From an uncultured Acidobacteriota bacterium (GTDB lineage: Bacteria > Acidobacteriota > Terriglobia > Bryobacterales > Bryobacteraceae): 48,357 bases of DNA. Positions 1 to 7,582 of this stretch are shown piece after piece (positions within the stretch are counted from its first letter, which is position 1; the number at the start of each line of letters is the position of its first letter). The notes beneath the pieces are model-generated. The model was not told the origin of the DNA and made no database searches. It saw only the letters and a program-made list of their open reading frames with translations. A program made the position numbers and the translations under genes. The DNA is taken from positions 269,960 to 318,316 of the forward strand of contig CADEFM010000006.1 in the NCBI GenBank assembly GCA_902826605.1, read 5' to 3'.

Positions 1-2
1 TC

Positions 3-773
3 ATCGCGACGGTTTCGTTTACGGACGCGCTGACCGCGCTGCACGAGAAGGCGATCTATTTGCACCAGGCGTTGCAGTACCAGGTGGAGCGCTTCGACTA
101 CGAAGGTCGCAAAGCGTATGTCCGGCGCATCGATTCCGATTACTTCACAGACGCCATCGACTACACGCAAGTGAAAGAGCTGCGAGCATTCGAATCGACG
201 CCAGTGGGTGGCGGCGCAAAATCGGCGCATGGCGATGTCAGATTGAATCGTCAGATCGTCGGTTTCAAGAAAGTGAAATTTTACACGATGGAGAACGTGG
301 GGGCGGGGAACTTGTCGATGCCCGAACAGGAAATGCACACCACCGCATTCTGGCTGCATTTCCCGGAGGCGTTCCTGGCGCGCTTTCCGGATCTTACGCC
401 CAACGAAAAGCAATCCGGACTGGTTGCTGTGGGCGCGCTACTGCGCACCGTGGGCGCGCTGAGCGTGATGTGCGACCCGCGCGACCTGGGCGTTTCGATC
501 ACGGAAGCCATTGCCGGAAGCATGAAGACCTTTGAGCCGAATCTGTATCTCTACGACAACTATCCGGGAGGCATCGGTCAAAGCGCGGCACTTTTCAAAT
601 TCACGCCGAGGCTGCTGGAAGGCGCGGTGCAACTACTCCGCTCGTGTCCCTGCGAATCGGGATGTCCGAGCTGCGTAGGGCCGGTGGGGGAAGTGGGCGA
701 ACGCGGGAAGGAAACAGCCGCGCGGATTCTTGGGGCGCTAGTGGAGAGAACAAGTGACGTAGTGAGGGTCTAA
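3..773 (+). CDS. DUF1998 C-terminal part of a DEAD/DEAH-box helicase (5' partial)
   Basis: The reading frame is open to the left edge, so this is the C-terminal ~256 residues of a longer protein; the motor domains lie outside the window. The visible part matches the DUF1998 tail of large superfamily 2 helicases of the YprA/MrfA type, which unwind DNA in repair. Near the end is a cysteine cluster of the form C-x-C-x3-C-x2-C (CPCESGCPSC), the zinc-binding site typical of this tail, preceded by the family pattern LYLYDNYPGGIG. No partner gene is visible because the next gene is unrelated. The family call is firm; the exact helicase subfamily cannot be decided without the missing N-terminus. Confidence 0.85.
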   Translation: MATVSFTDALTALHEKAIYLHQALQYQVERFDYEGRKAYVRRIDSDYFTDAIDYTQVKELRAFESTPVGGGAKSAHGDVRLNRQIVGFKKVKFYTMENVGAGNLSMPEQEMHTTAFWLHFPEAFLARFPDLTPNEKQSGLVAVGALLRTVGALSVMCDPRDLGVSITEAIAGSMKTFEPNLYLYDNYPGGIGQSAALFKFTPRLLEGAVQLLRSCPCESGCPSCVGPVGEVGERGKETAARILGALVERTSDVVRV

Positions 774-809
774 ACCGTTAGCCCTCCGACTGCGGTATAA
801 ATAGCAGTC

Positions 810-1856
810 ATGACGCATTCCCATGTAACCCGCCGTGGCTTCCTCGGCACAGCCCTTGGCACAACATTAGTCGCGCCCGCCGCCGCCCTTGCGCAACAGG
901 TTTCCTCCACGCCTACGCCGCGCGATTGGACGGGCCAGATCCCCATCCAATATCCAGACCCGGATATTGTCGCGCTCGACGATCGCTTCCGCCGGTACAT
1001 CCTCTTTAACACGACCATCAAGCGGCTGCACATCGGCACTTTGTGGGCGGAAGGCCCTGCGTGGAACGGCGTAGGCCGGTACCTGGTGTGGAGCGACATC
1101 CCCAACAACGTGCAATTGCGCTGGATCGAAGACGACAATCGGGTAACGGTTTTCCGCAGTCCCTCTGGTTACAGCAACGGGAACACTTTCGACTACGAAG
1201 GCCGCCAGCTTTCCTGCGAACATAGCGGACGGCGGGTGGTGCGCTATGAACAGAACGGCGCCGTCACGGTAATTGCGGACAAATATCAGGGCAAGCGCCT
1301 CAATTCCCCGAATGACGTTGTAGTGCATCCCGACGGGGCGATCTGGTTCACTGATCCGCCCTACGGGATCCGCGGGAACTACGAAGGCTTCAATGCTCCG
1401 TCTGAAGTCAAGGAAGCCGTGTATCGAGTGGATAAGAGCGGGCAGGTCGAAAAGGTGAGCGACGAAGTCAAAGGCCCCAACGGGATCTGCTTTTCGCCGG
1501 ATTACAAGAAGCTCTATGTGGCGGATACCGGCACCGGCGAAATCAAGGTTTGGGATGTGGACGGTAAGACCCTTCGCAATGGCAAGCGCTTCGTCGTGCT
1601 CGATATGCCGGGCACTGGAGGTCAGCCGTCGGCGGCCGACGGCATCCGCTGCGATGTGGATGGCAACCTCTGGTGCGGCGCGCGCCCGGGCGTGCAGGTG
1701 GTGACGCCGCAGGGCCAGCGCATCGGCATGATCCGCCTGCCGGAAACCTGCGCCAACTTATGCTTCGGCGGGGCCAAACGCAACCGCCTTTTCATGACCG
1801 GAAGCCAGTCCTTATACGCGGTCTATGTGGGCGTCGAGGGCGCGCACATCGCCTGA
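810..1856 (+). CDS. Tat-exported SMP-30/gluconolactonase/LRE-family protein
   Basis: This 348-residue protein belongs to the SMP-30/gluconolactonase beta-propeller family, whose members hydrolyse lactones using a divalent metal. The N-terminus has a twin-arginine signal (TRRGFLG at residues 7-13, hydrophobic stretch, then PAAALAQQ), so it should be exported folded. Expected metal-site segments are present in order: Glu in AEGPAWN, Asn in NSPNDVVVHPDG and Asp in ADGIRCDVDGN. The repeating aromatic-Asp blade pattern (IWFTDPPYG, LYVADTGTG, LWCGARPG) supports the propeller. It stands alone; the next gene is convergent and begins after 4 bp. The true substrate (sugar lactone or other) is unknown. 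Confidence 0.88.
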   Translation: MTHSHVTRRGFLGTALGTTLVAPAAALAQQVSSTPTPRDWTGQIPIQYPDPDIVALDDRFRRYILFNTTIKRLHIGTLWAEGPAWNGVGRYLVWSDIPNNVQLRWIEDDNRVTVFRSPSGYSNGNTFDYEGRQLSCEHSGRRVVRYEQNGAVTVIADKYQGKRLNSPNDVVVHPDGAIWFTDPPYGIRGNYEGFNAPSEVKEAVYRVDKSGQVEKVSDEVKGPNGICFSPDYKKLYVADTGTGEIKVWDVDGKTLRNGKRFVVLDMPGTGGQPSAADGIRCDVDGNLWCGARPGVQVVTPQGQRIGMIRLPETCANLCFGGAKRNRLFMTGSQSLYAVYVGVEGAHIA

Positions 1857-1860
1857 GTCG

Positions 1861-2295
1861 CTAACGCCGGGCGGTGACGGTGATCTCGATGCGCGCGCCG
1901 GCCGCTGCCAGCTTGGTCACGCCGACCGTTGTACGGGAAGGCCGATTGGTTTTGAAATATGTGGTGTAGATGGCGTTCATGCGGGGGAAGAGTTCCATAT
2001 CCGTCATATACACTTGCACGGAAACCACGTCCGTATACGACATCTTCGCTTCGCGGAGGATGATGCCGACGCTTTCGAGCACCCCGCGGACTTCCGCTTC
2101 GAAATCCTCGGGAATCTTTCCAGTCTTGAGATCGCGCCCGAGCTGACCGGAAACGTAGAGGGTGCCATCCACCAGAACGCCGGGACTGAAGGGCGCTCCT
2201 GGAGCGAACTCCTTGGGTTGAATGATTTGTTTCTCGGCCGCCACGGGTAACGTCGCGGTAAGCAGTAATACAGCCAGAAGGCATGCAGGTTTCAT
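1861..2295 (-). CDS. RidA/YjgF-family protein with signal peptide
   Basis: The 144-residue product has the RidA (YjgF/YER057c/UK114) fold pattern: FSPGVLVDGTLYVSGQLG, then FEAEVRGVLESVG, then VQVYMTD and NAIYTTYF. RidA proteins deaminate reactive enamines and imines made by PLP enzymes. The carboxylate-binding arginine appears to be kept as R121 in PSRTTV, matching Arg105 of the E. coli enzyme. Unusually, the first ~20 residues (MKPACLLAVLLLTATLPVAA) form a signal peptide, so the protein is probably exported, whereas classical RidA is cytosolic. It therefore may be one of the RidA paralogues with another role. It is convergent with the SMP-30 gene. Confidence 0.88.
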   Translation of the reverse strand: MKPACLLAVLLLTATLPVAAEKQIIQPKEFAPGAPFSPGVLVDGTLYVSGQLGRDLKTGKIPEDFEAEVRGVLESVGIILREAKMSYTDVVSVQVYMTDMELFPRMNAIYTTYFKTNRPSRTTVGVTKLAAAGARIEITVTARR

Positions 2296-2331
2296 AGGTA
2301 TAGTGAATCACATTTTGAGGGAGGACTTCAG

Positions 2332-2554
2332 TCAAAGCACTGCCATGTGGCCATGCTTGGCGTAATCGAGCATCGTTTCATCTCGCGTGGCGACTTTCGC
2401 GCCCAGACGTCGGGCGGTCGCTACGATCATGCGATCCGACGGATCGCCATGAAACGTTCCCGGCAGGCGGCTGCTGTCACGGGCGATCTCAGCTGTGAGC
2501 GAGCCTGAAGGCAGATCCACTAATGCGGTCGAGCAGTAGCGGCGCGCTACTCAT
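2332..2554 (-). pseudogene. vapC-like PIN toxin remnant with internal deletion
   Basis: Reading leftwards from 2554, an ATG overlapping the end of the antitoxin gives MSSAPLLLD, which resembles the start of a VapC PIN domain (normally LLLDTH). The frame then fails, and from about 2520 a different frame gives a well-preserved VapC C-terminus: RLPGTFHGDPSDRMIVATARR followed by AKVATRDETMLDYAKHGH. About 60-80 residues of the middle are missing compared with a normal ~130-residue toxin, including active-site acids. The two ends lie in frames that differ by one base. This is a deleted toxin gene, not a short gene. The GTG at 2520 could start a 62-residue product but it would lack the catalytic core. 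Confidence 0.75.
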
Positions 2555-2738
2555 TGGCTTCCCAGCGCTCCTGAGTGGGCCCAACGATATCTCCAGGGAT
2601 CGTTATCGTGCCCTTCATTCGGCCCAGCAGCGGCAACGCCTTTGCCTCCACGGGCACCAGGCGCGCCACGGTCTTTCCGTGCTTGGTGATCGCCATTCCC
2701 TCCTTGTATCTCACATCTGATTTAAGAGACGCAAACAT
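2547..2738 (-). pseudogene. Phd/VapB-type antitoxin remnant (N-terminus lost)
   Basis: The frame ending at 2547 encodes about 63 residues with the hallmark antitoxin core MAITKHGKTVARLVPVEA and the typical tail LLGRMKGTITIPGDIV followed by an acidic GPTQERWEANE, the toxin-binding end. The normal N-terminal DNA-binding half (strand plus helix, about 20 residues) is missing and is replaced by unrelated MFASLKSDVRYKEG. The frame continues upstream only by running antisense into btpA, which is not believable. With the adjacent broken toxin this is a dead VapBC-type module. Its stop overlaps the toxin ATG, as in living operons. Confidence 0.65.
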
Positions 2739-2781
2739 TTCGCCTTGAGTGTCCGGCCCTACTCGCGCGAAGATTGTATCC

Positions 2782-3588
2782 ATGCCATTGAAGACCATCT
2801 TCAAAACCGAGAAGCCCGTAATCGCCATGCTCCATTTGCCGGCCTTGCCGGGATCACCCGGCAACACGGAAGACTTGAACGCGATTCGAAAGGGTGTCCT
2901 TCGGGATGCCGAGGCGCTGGCGGAAGGTGGAGTGGATGGGTTGATCATTGAGAATTTCGGCGATTCACCGTTCTTCCCGAACCGCGTCCCGCCGCACACC
3001 GTAGCTTTCATGACGGTGCTTGCGCAAGCGGTCCAGTCCGTTTTCCCGCTGCCGATGGGTGTGAACGTGCTGCGGAACGACGGATTGAGTGCACTGGCCA
3101 TCGCCGCGGCAGTTGATGCGGCGTTCGTTCGCGTGAATGTCTACACGGCCGCGCGGCTGACCGACCAGGGCATCATTCAGGGAGAGGCGCACCGGATTCA
3201 GAGGTATCGCAGGCTGCTCGGTTCACAGGTTCAGGTATTTGCCGACGTGGCGGTGAAGCACTCCGCGCCGCTGGCTCCCCGCGATCTTCGCGATGAGGTG
3301 CAAGACACCATCGTGCGCGGCCGCGCCGATGCCGTTATCGTTTCCGGTTCCGCAACGGGCCAGGAAACCAGGGTGGAAGATGTGAAGATCGTCAAAGAGA
3401 ATGCAGGCGAAACACCGGTGCTGGTGGGAAGCGGAGTGAATCTGAAAACGGTGGAAGCGCTGTTTCCGCACGCGGATGGATTTATTGCGGGGACTGCGCT
3501 CAAAATGGGCGGACGCACGACGAGTGCTGTCGATCGCTTCCGCGTGCGGGAATTTATGAAGTTAGTGCAGAAGCTTCGGCGGGGTTAA
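2782..3588 (+). CDS. btpA: BtpA/SgcQ-family TIM-barrel protein
   Basis: The product (about 268 residues from the ATG at 2782) belongs to the BtpA/SgcQ family: it opens with KPVIAMLHLPALPGSP, continues with AEALAEGGVDGLIIENFGD and ends with TPVLVGSGVNLKTVE then ADGFIAGTALKMGG, the phosphate-binding end of a TIM barrel. BtpA is known in cyanobacteria for photosystem I stability; in non-phototrophs the role is unknown, possibly sugar-phosphate metabolism. I prefer 2782 over the in-frame ATG at 2749 because family proteins begin close to this point. Its last codons and stop lie inside a 36-bp sequence repeated at 6894-6929, beside tRNA-Ser. Confidence 0.85.
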   Translation: MPLKTIFKTEKPVIAMLHLPALPGSPGNTEDLNAIRKGVLRDAEALAEGGVDGLIIENFGDSPFFPNRVPPHTVAFMTVLAQAVQSVFPLPMGVNVLRNDGLSALAIAAAVDAAFVRVNVYTAARLTDQGIIQGEAHRIQRYRRLLGSQVQVFADVAVKHSAPLAPRDLRDEVQDTIVRGRADAVIVSGSATGQETRVEDVKIVKENAGETPVLVGSGVNLKTVEALFPHADGFIAGTALKMGGRTTSAVDRFRVREFMKLVQKLRRG

Positions 3589-3597
3589 CTGGCGGAG
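3562..3597 (+). repeat. Direct repeat copy 1 (att-like): btpA 3' end plus tRNA-Ser 3' tip
   Basis: 36 bp identical to 6894-6929. It covers the last codons and stop of btpA and ends with the bases TGGCGGAG (3590-3597), the last eight bases of the tRNA-Ser gene read from the other strand. It contains the palindrome GAAGCTTC. Beyond 3597 similarity to the tRNA gene fades after a few bases, so this is the displaced tip, as expected for the far end of an element integrated at a tRNA 3' end. Confidence 0.8.
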
Positions 3598-3698
3598 GGA
3601 GACGGCACGCCCTTCCATCATGGCGTGGTGTTAGGTTTCCTACGGTGCATGAGCCTGGGTCCCTTGTGATGCACGCATCTCTCGGAGAGAATTGTGAA

Positions 3699-4298
3699 AT
3701 GAAGTATTTGGGTCTTTGGCGTCTCGGACTGCTAGTGGTCCTGCATACTTGCGTCGCGAGCGCCCAAGCGCCTGCCAAGAGTGTATTTGTCCTTTTTCCA
3801 GGTGATGTGCTCACCTCCATAAAGGGGTTGACCTGGGAGGAACGTCCGGCAGGCCGACGCATCCTCCAGATCTTCTATGACAGGCAGACACGGCGTGAAC
3901 TTTTTCGATTCACTGTGGGCACGAAGATCGACTCTGAGTGGTTGAAGTGGTGGCGCTACGGAATCGTCGCGCAAGGCGACTTCAACGGTGATGGATTGGA
4001 AGACTATTCCTGGTACGGCGGCGACGACACTTCGAGGGAATCATACGTTGTGATATCGTCTCCGCAGGGCTATCGCAAAGTCGATATCGACGCTACTTTT
4101 GAGCGAGCCTGGAAACGGCAGTATCCGTCGAAGGAACCGGAATTTGGACCCTTAGGTCGCTTCACGGCTGCGGAGCGGATCGAGAGAAACGGGGAGACTG
4201 CGACTCTGGTCGCCACCGTCAAAAGTCTTGAGATGCAGCGCAGCCGGACGTACCGCCTCCAGGTTGACGACAAGAGCTTCGTGTTCGCCGACAAGTAA
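3699..4298 (+). CDS. Secreted orphan protein with an FG-GAP-like motif
   Basis: From the ATG at 3699, preceded by GGAGAGAA, the product is 199 residues. A signal peptide (MKYLGLWRLGLLVVLHTCVASAQA) directs it out of the cytoplasm. The middle carries GDFNGDGLEDYSWYG, the calcium-binding loop pattern of FG-GAP/VCBS repeats, present once only. I recognise no enzyme family. The frame also opens at 3645, but that longer form would bury the signal peptide. It ends 10 bp before the ADOP permease on the same strand, so the two are probably one transcript, and both lie between the 36-bp repeats. Confidence 0.75.
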   Translation: MKYLGLWRLGLLVVLHTCVASAQAPAKSVFVLFPGDVLTSIKGLTWEERPAGRRILQIFYDRQTRRELFRFTVGTKIDSEWLKWWRYGIVAQGDFNGDGLEDYSWYGGDDTSRESYVVISSPQGYRKVDIDATFERAWKRQYPSKEPEFGPLGRFTAAERIERNGETATLVATVKSLEMQRSRTYRLQVDDKSFVFADK

Positions 4299-4308
4299 AT
4301 GGTTGTTG

Positions 4309-6780
4309 ATGGAAACGCTCCTGCAGGACGTGCGCTTTGCCACGCGCTCGATGTTTGGAAGGGACGTGCTGTTGAGCACGGCCGCTATCGCCACGCTCGC
4401 ATTTGGTATTGGCGGCACGGTCGCGATCTTCTCGCTGGTCAACGCCATTCTCGTGAGACCGCTGCCCTATCCGGAACCCGAAAATATGATTCAGTTTTTG
4501 GTCACAGGGCCATGGGGCTCAGCGCCGGCGGCGACGGTTCCCAAGTTCAAAATCTGGCGTGAGCAGAACGACATTTTTCAAAACGTTGCTGCCTATGACG
4601 CGTTCTTCGGTGTCCCGACTCTGAATCTTGCAGGGAACGGTAAATCGGAACAGATTCAAGCAATTCGCGTCACGATCGACTATTTCAGTTTGTTCGGCGC
4701 CAGACTTCGTCTTGGCCGCAGCTTTACTGTGGAAGAAGAGAACCCGAATGGGCCATCGGTGGTCGTGCTCAGTGATGAACTTTGGAAGCGCCGATTCGGT
4801 GCGGATCCGGATATCGTGGGCAAAGTTGTCCGGCTCAACAGCAGACCACACACCGTTGTCGGAGTTATGAGTCCTGAGTTCCGCTCTGATCCGCCGGGAA
4901 GCGTTTGGTTGCCGTTTCCATTCAACCCCGACAGCACAGAGCATCATCGTTTTTACTTTACGGTCGCAGGACGATTGAGGCCGGGCGTTTCACTCGACGC
5001 CGCGAACGGCAGACTAAAGGTCGCGGCCGACCGATTCTACCGTGAATTCCCGGATCAGGCGAAGGATGAACCAAAGGGGGGCTTCTCCGTGAAAAGCCTG
5101 CGGGACGCACTAGTCGGTGATGTTCGCCCTGCTCTTTACATATTCAGCGGCGTCGTCGGTTTCGTGCTGCTGGTTGCCTGTGCCAACGTAGCGAGCTTGC
5201 TTCTGGCCCGTGCGACGGGACGTAAGCGGGAGATGGCAATTCGTGCGGCTGTCGGCGCTGGACGCGGACGCCTGATTCGCCAACTGCTAACCGAGGGTGT
5301 TGTCCTTTCACTTTTTGGTGGTGTTCTCGGGCTTGCTTTCGGGGCCGCGGCAATCCGCGGTCTGCTCACTCTCCTTCCCGTGAGTTTGCCGAGAATTGGA
5401 GAGTCGGCCGCTGGCGTTTCTGTTGACTGGCGGGTCATCGCCTTCACCGTCAGTGTATCGATTGGAGTTGGGTTGATGGTCAGCCTCGTGCCTGCGTTTG
5501 AAGCATCCTTGATTGACATGAACTCCATGTTGAGAGGGGGAATTGGGCTTGTTGGAACCGTTTCCCGCAGGAACTCCGCGCGGTCTCTGTTGGTCATCGC
5601 GGAGGTATCGATCGCTGTTGTGCTTCTGGTTGGCGCTGGACTTCTGATTCGAACTTTGACCCAAATGTATCGAACAGATCCGGGATTTCTCCACTCCAGA
5701 AGAGTGCTTGTGGTTCAGACATCCCTGGCCGATTCGCACATTCGAAGCCCCGGCCAACTCGCCCAACTTGCCCGCAATGGAGTCGACCGGATTCAGTCTT
5801 TGCCCGAAGTTGAATCCGCCGGAATGGCCTGGTGCGTCCCTCTCGACGCCACATGTGCTGCTGGAGGAAAGTTCACTATCGCGGGTGAAGAGCAGACGAA
5901 TTCCGCCGCATCGATTGGCTGGTCGAGCGTATCGCCGACATATTTCGACGTTCTAGGCATACCGCTTTTGCGCGGGCGATCGTTCGCGGTTCAGGACGAT
6001 GTAGGCGCGAAGCCTGTCGTACTGATTAACGAGACTCTAGCGAAGCAATACTTTCCGCATCGCGATCCGCTTGTCCATCGGCTCGTCCTTGGGACTGGTC
6101 CGAACAGAGACGCGGCCCGTCAAATTGTCGGGATTGTCAAGGACACGCAGGATGTCGACCTGAGGACAAGGCCGCGGCCAACCGTGTATGTTCCACTCTC
6201 GCAAGTTTCTGACGCAGCTGTTGCCATGCGCCGGGAGCTCGTTCCGTTGGCATGGATCGTACGAACCAAGGGTGTTTCCCAAGCGCTGAGTGCCAAAATC
6301 AAGGACGTTGTTGGGGAAGCGAGTGACGGCCTACCCATCACTACGATTCGAACTATGCAAGAGGTGGTTTCGCATTCAACTGCCACAGAGGTCTTCGCCA
6401 CTATACTTCTGACAATCTTTGGAGTCTCTGCTCTTGGTCTCGCAGCCATCGGAGTGTATGGACTGGCAGCGTATTCGGTCCAAGCTCGGATGCAGGAATG
6501 GGGAGTTCGGGTAGCTCTCGGGGCGAGTCCGGGTCAGTTGAAGCGCTCGATCATACTTCAAGGACTTCGATTGATCACAGTTGGCGTGTTCCTTGGGTGC
6601 ATCGGAGCTTTGAGCCTGACCAAAGTTATTGCCCATCTCTTGTATGGTGTGCAACCGTGGGATCCGGGTGTTTTGGTTTCGGTACCACTTGTGCTCGGCA
6701 CGGTCGCACTCCTGGCGATTTGGATTCCCGCTTGCCGCATTTCGAAAGTTGATCCTATTGTCGCTTTGCGCTGCGGATGA
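4309..6780 (+). CDS. ADOP-type duplicated MacB/FtsX permease
   Basis: The 823-residue product is a membrane permease with two MacB-like periplasmic domains and two FtsX domains: helix at about 21-47 (LLSTAAIATLAFGIGG), periplasmic domain, FtsX block with LLARATGRKREMAIRAAVGA near 300-325, a second periplasmic domain, and a final FtsX block with VRVALGASPGQLKRS. This is the arrangement of ADOP, the acidobacterial duplicated orphan permease, which occurs without its own ATPase gene; none is seen here. Related MacB proteins move peptides or lipoproteins across the envelope, but ADOP substrates are unknown. Translation probably starts at 4309 (METLLQDVRFA), the usual ADOP start, rather than at 4228. 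Confidence 0.92.
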   Translation: METLLQDVRFATRSMFGRDVLLSTAAIATLAFGIGGTVAIFSLVNAILVRPLPYPEPENMIQFLVTGPWGSAPAATVPKFKIWREQNDIFQNVAAYDAFFGVPTLNLAGNGKSEQIQAIRVTIDYFSLFGARLRLGRSFTVEEENPNGPSVVVLSDELWKRRFGADPDIVGKVVRLNSRPHTVVGVMSPEFRSDPPGSVWLPFPFNPDSTEHHRFYFTVAGRLRPGVSLDAANGRLKVAADRFYREFPDQAKDEPKGGFSVKSLRDALVGDVRPALYIFSGVVGFVLLVACANVASLLLARATGRKREMAIRAAVGAGRGRLIRQLLTEGVVLSLFGGVLGLAFGAAAIRGLLTLLPVSLPRIGESAAGVSVDWRVIAFTVSVSIGVGLMVSLVPAFEASLIDMNSMLRGGIGLVGTVSRRNSARSLLVIAEVSIAVVLLVGAGLLIRTLTQMYRTDPGFLHSRRVLVVQTSLADSHIRSPGQLAQLARNGVDRIQSLPEVESAGMAWCVPLDATCAAGGKFTIAGEEQTNSAASIGWSSVSPTYFDVLGIPLLRGRSFAVQDDVGAKPVVLINETLAKQYFPHRDPLVHRLVLGTGPNRDAARQIVGIVKDTQDVDLRTRPRPTVYVPLSQVSDAAVAMRRELVPLAWIVRTKGVSQALSAKIKDVVGEASDGLPITTIRTMQEVVSHSTATEVFATILLTIFGVSALGLAAIGVYGLAAYSVQARMQEWGVRVALGASPGQLKRSIILQGLRLITVGVFLGCIGALSLTKVIAHLLYGVQPWDPGVLVSVPLVLGTVALLAIWIPACRISKVDPIVALRCG

Positions 6781-6825
6781 GAACCCACAATAGACTCGAT
6801 TTGAGCGGCAGCTATGATTCCATGG

Positions 6826-6920
6826 ACCGCGCTTAAAATGGGTGGACGAACGACATGTCTGTCGATCAGTCCCGAGTACGGGAGCTCGTAGATTTAGTGC
6901 AGAAGCTTCGGCGGGGTTAA
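6826..6920 (+). pseudogene. Diverged second copy of the btpA 3' end
   Basis: The segment reads [11 protein letters not shown], then after a one-base deletion [19 protein letters not shown] and a stop. It aligns with the true btpA tail ([20 protein letters not shown] and onward). DNA upstream of the 36-bp repeat has diverged while the protein pattern is kept, so this tail came from a different btpA allele rather than a recent local duplication. The rest of the gene is absent. Confidence 0.7.
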
Positions 6921-6929
6921 CTGGCGGAG
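6894..6929 (+). repeat. Direct repeat copy 2 (att-like), overlapping tRNA-Ser
   Basis: 36 bp identical to 3562-3597. The last eight bases (6922-6929) are the CCA end and last acceptor-stem bases of the intact tRNA-Ser gene on the minus strand, the usual attachment site of tRNA-targeting integrases. The left part is the end of the diverged btpA tail. Confidence 0.8.
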
Positions 6930-7011
6930 AGAGAGGGATTCGAACCCTCGATAGAGTTTCCCCTATACACGCTTTCCAAGCGTGCGCCTTCAACCACTCG
7001 GCCATCTCTCC
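6922..7011 (-). tRNA. tRNA-Ser (anticodon GGA)
   Basis: The minus strand folds into a 90-nt class II tRNA: acceptor stem GGAGAGA paired with TCTCTCC, discriminator G and encoded CCA. The D-arm is around GCCGAGTGGTTGAAGGC. The anticodon stem CACGC/GCGTG holds loop TTGGAAA with anticodon GGA (plus-strand 6975-6977). There is a long variable arm and a T-arm with GGTTCGAATCC. It reads UCC and UCU serine codons. Its 3' end overlaps the 36-bp direct repeat. Confidence 0.97.
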
Positions 7012-7206
7012 ACTTAGGGCGGAACTCCAAGTTTAGCATTGGAGCGGCGGGAATCCGAATTTCGGCATGGTAGTGTCCTAACATCTGCGTGCAGAAAACT
7101 ACAACTTCTGCCGGAATCACCGCACCATGCGCGTAACACCTGCAATGGAGTCAAACCCTTACGGATTACGTGTGGACTATTGCGGAACTGCTAGCATGAT
7201 CTAGTC

Positions 7207-7545
7207 ATGGAGCGGATTGCCTTCACTATAGTGTTTTTCGCAATTCTTCTCGCACCGTGCGCTATCCTTGCGCTGCGATGGCGGCAATGTAGAGCCATGA
7301 AGCCAAATCACAGAATTACACTTTTCCTCTTGTCATCAAGTTACATCTTAGTCTTCACGCTCACTTTTCTAACAAACGACTATAGCTCGGCACGTTCTGC
7401 GATTATATGGGCTAACTTGGGAATACTTGCATTGGCTTGCATCTTCTTCGTCGTGCAACGACAGCACTGGCGTGGTTTTGTTGCGGCGTGTCTCTCAGTT
7501 TGGGGAAGTTGGGTCATGCAACTCGTTGCGAACTCGGTAGCCTAA
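7207..7545 (+). CDS. Small four-helix membrane protein, unknown function
   Basis: The 112-residue product is almost entirely hydrophobic, with about four membrane spans (near residues 3-23, 39-56, 66-82 and 88-107) separated by short basic loops such as RWRQCRAMK and QRQHWR. I recognise no family. Base composition is visibly lower in GC than most neighbours, and the gene sits just beyond the tRNA-Ser integration site, so it may be acquired. The ATG at 7207 has no strong ribosome binding site. The 195 bp between it and the tRNA show no recognisable feature. A chance frame is possible but less likely given the clean spans. Confidence 0.5.
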   Translation: MERIAFTIVFFAILLAPCAILALRWRQCRAMKPNHRITLFLLSSSYILVFTLTFLTNDYSSARSAIIWANLGILALACIFFVVQRQHWRGFVAACLSVWGSWVMQLVANSVA

Positions 7546-7582
7546 TTCCGCTGCACACCAGCTGTGAGGTACTGCCCGATTC

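Larger units (their letters stand above)
3562..6929. mobile_element. Candidate relic of a tRNA-Ser-integrated genomic island
   Basis: A 3.3-kb segment carrying a secreted orphan gene and an ADOP permease is bracketed by perfect 36-bp direct repeats, the right one overlapping the 3' end of an intact tRNA-Ser. Just inside the right repeat is a diverged second copy of the btpA tail. This is the geometry of an island integrated at a tRNA 3' end. No integrase or recombination gene remains, so it can no longer move by itself. An alternative is a duplication of the btpA-tRNA junction followed by insertion of the two genes by homologous recombination. Confidence 0.5.

Noticed and set aside
2547..3101. 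184-residue minus-strand frame across the antitoxin remnant and btpA
   Set aside because: Only the part below 2738 looks like an antitoxin; the rest is the antisense of btpA.
3590..3640. Second tRNA-Ser copy at the left repeat
   Set aside because: Only the last eight bases match the tRNA, with weak similarity for a few more; no tRNA fold is possible.
6376..7005. 209-residue minus-strand frame spanning the tRNA and the permease end
   Set aside because: It reads through a tRNA gene and is antisense to the permease.
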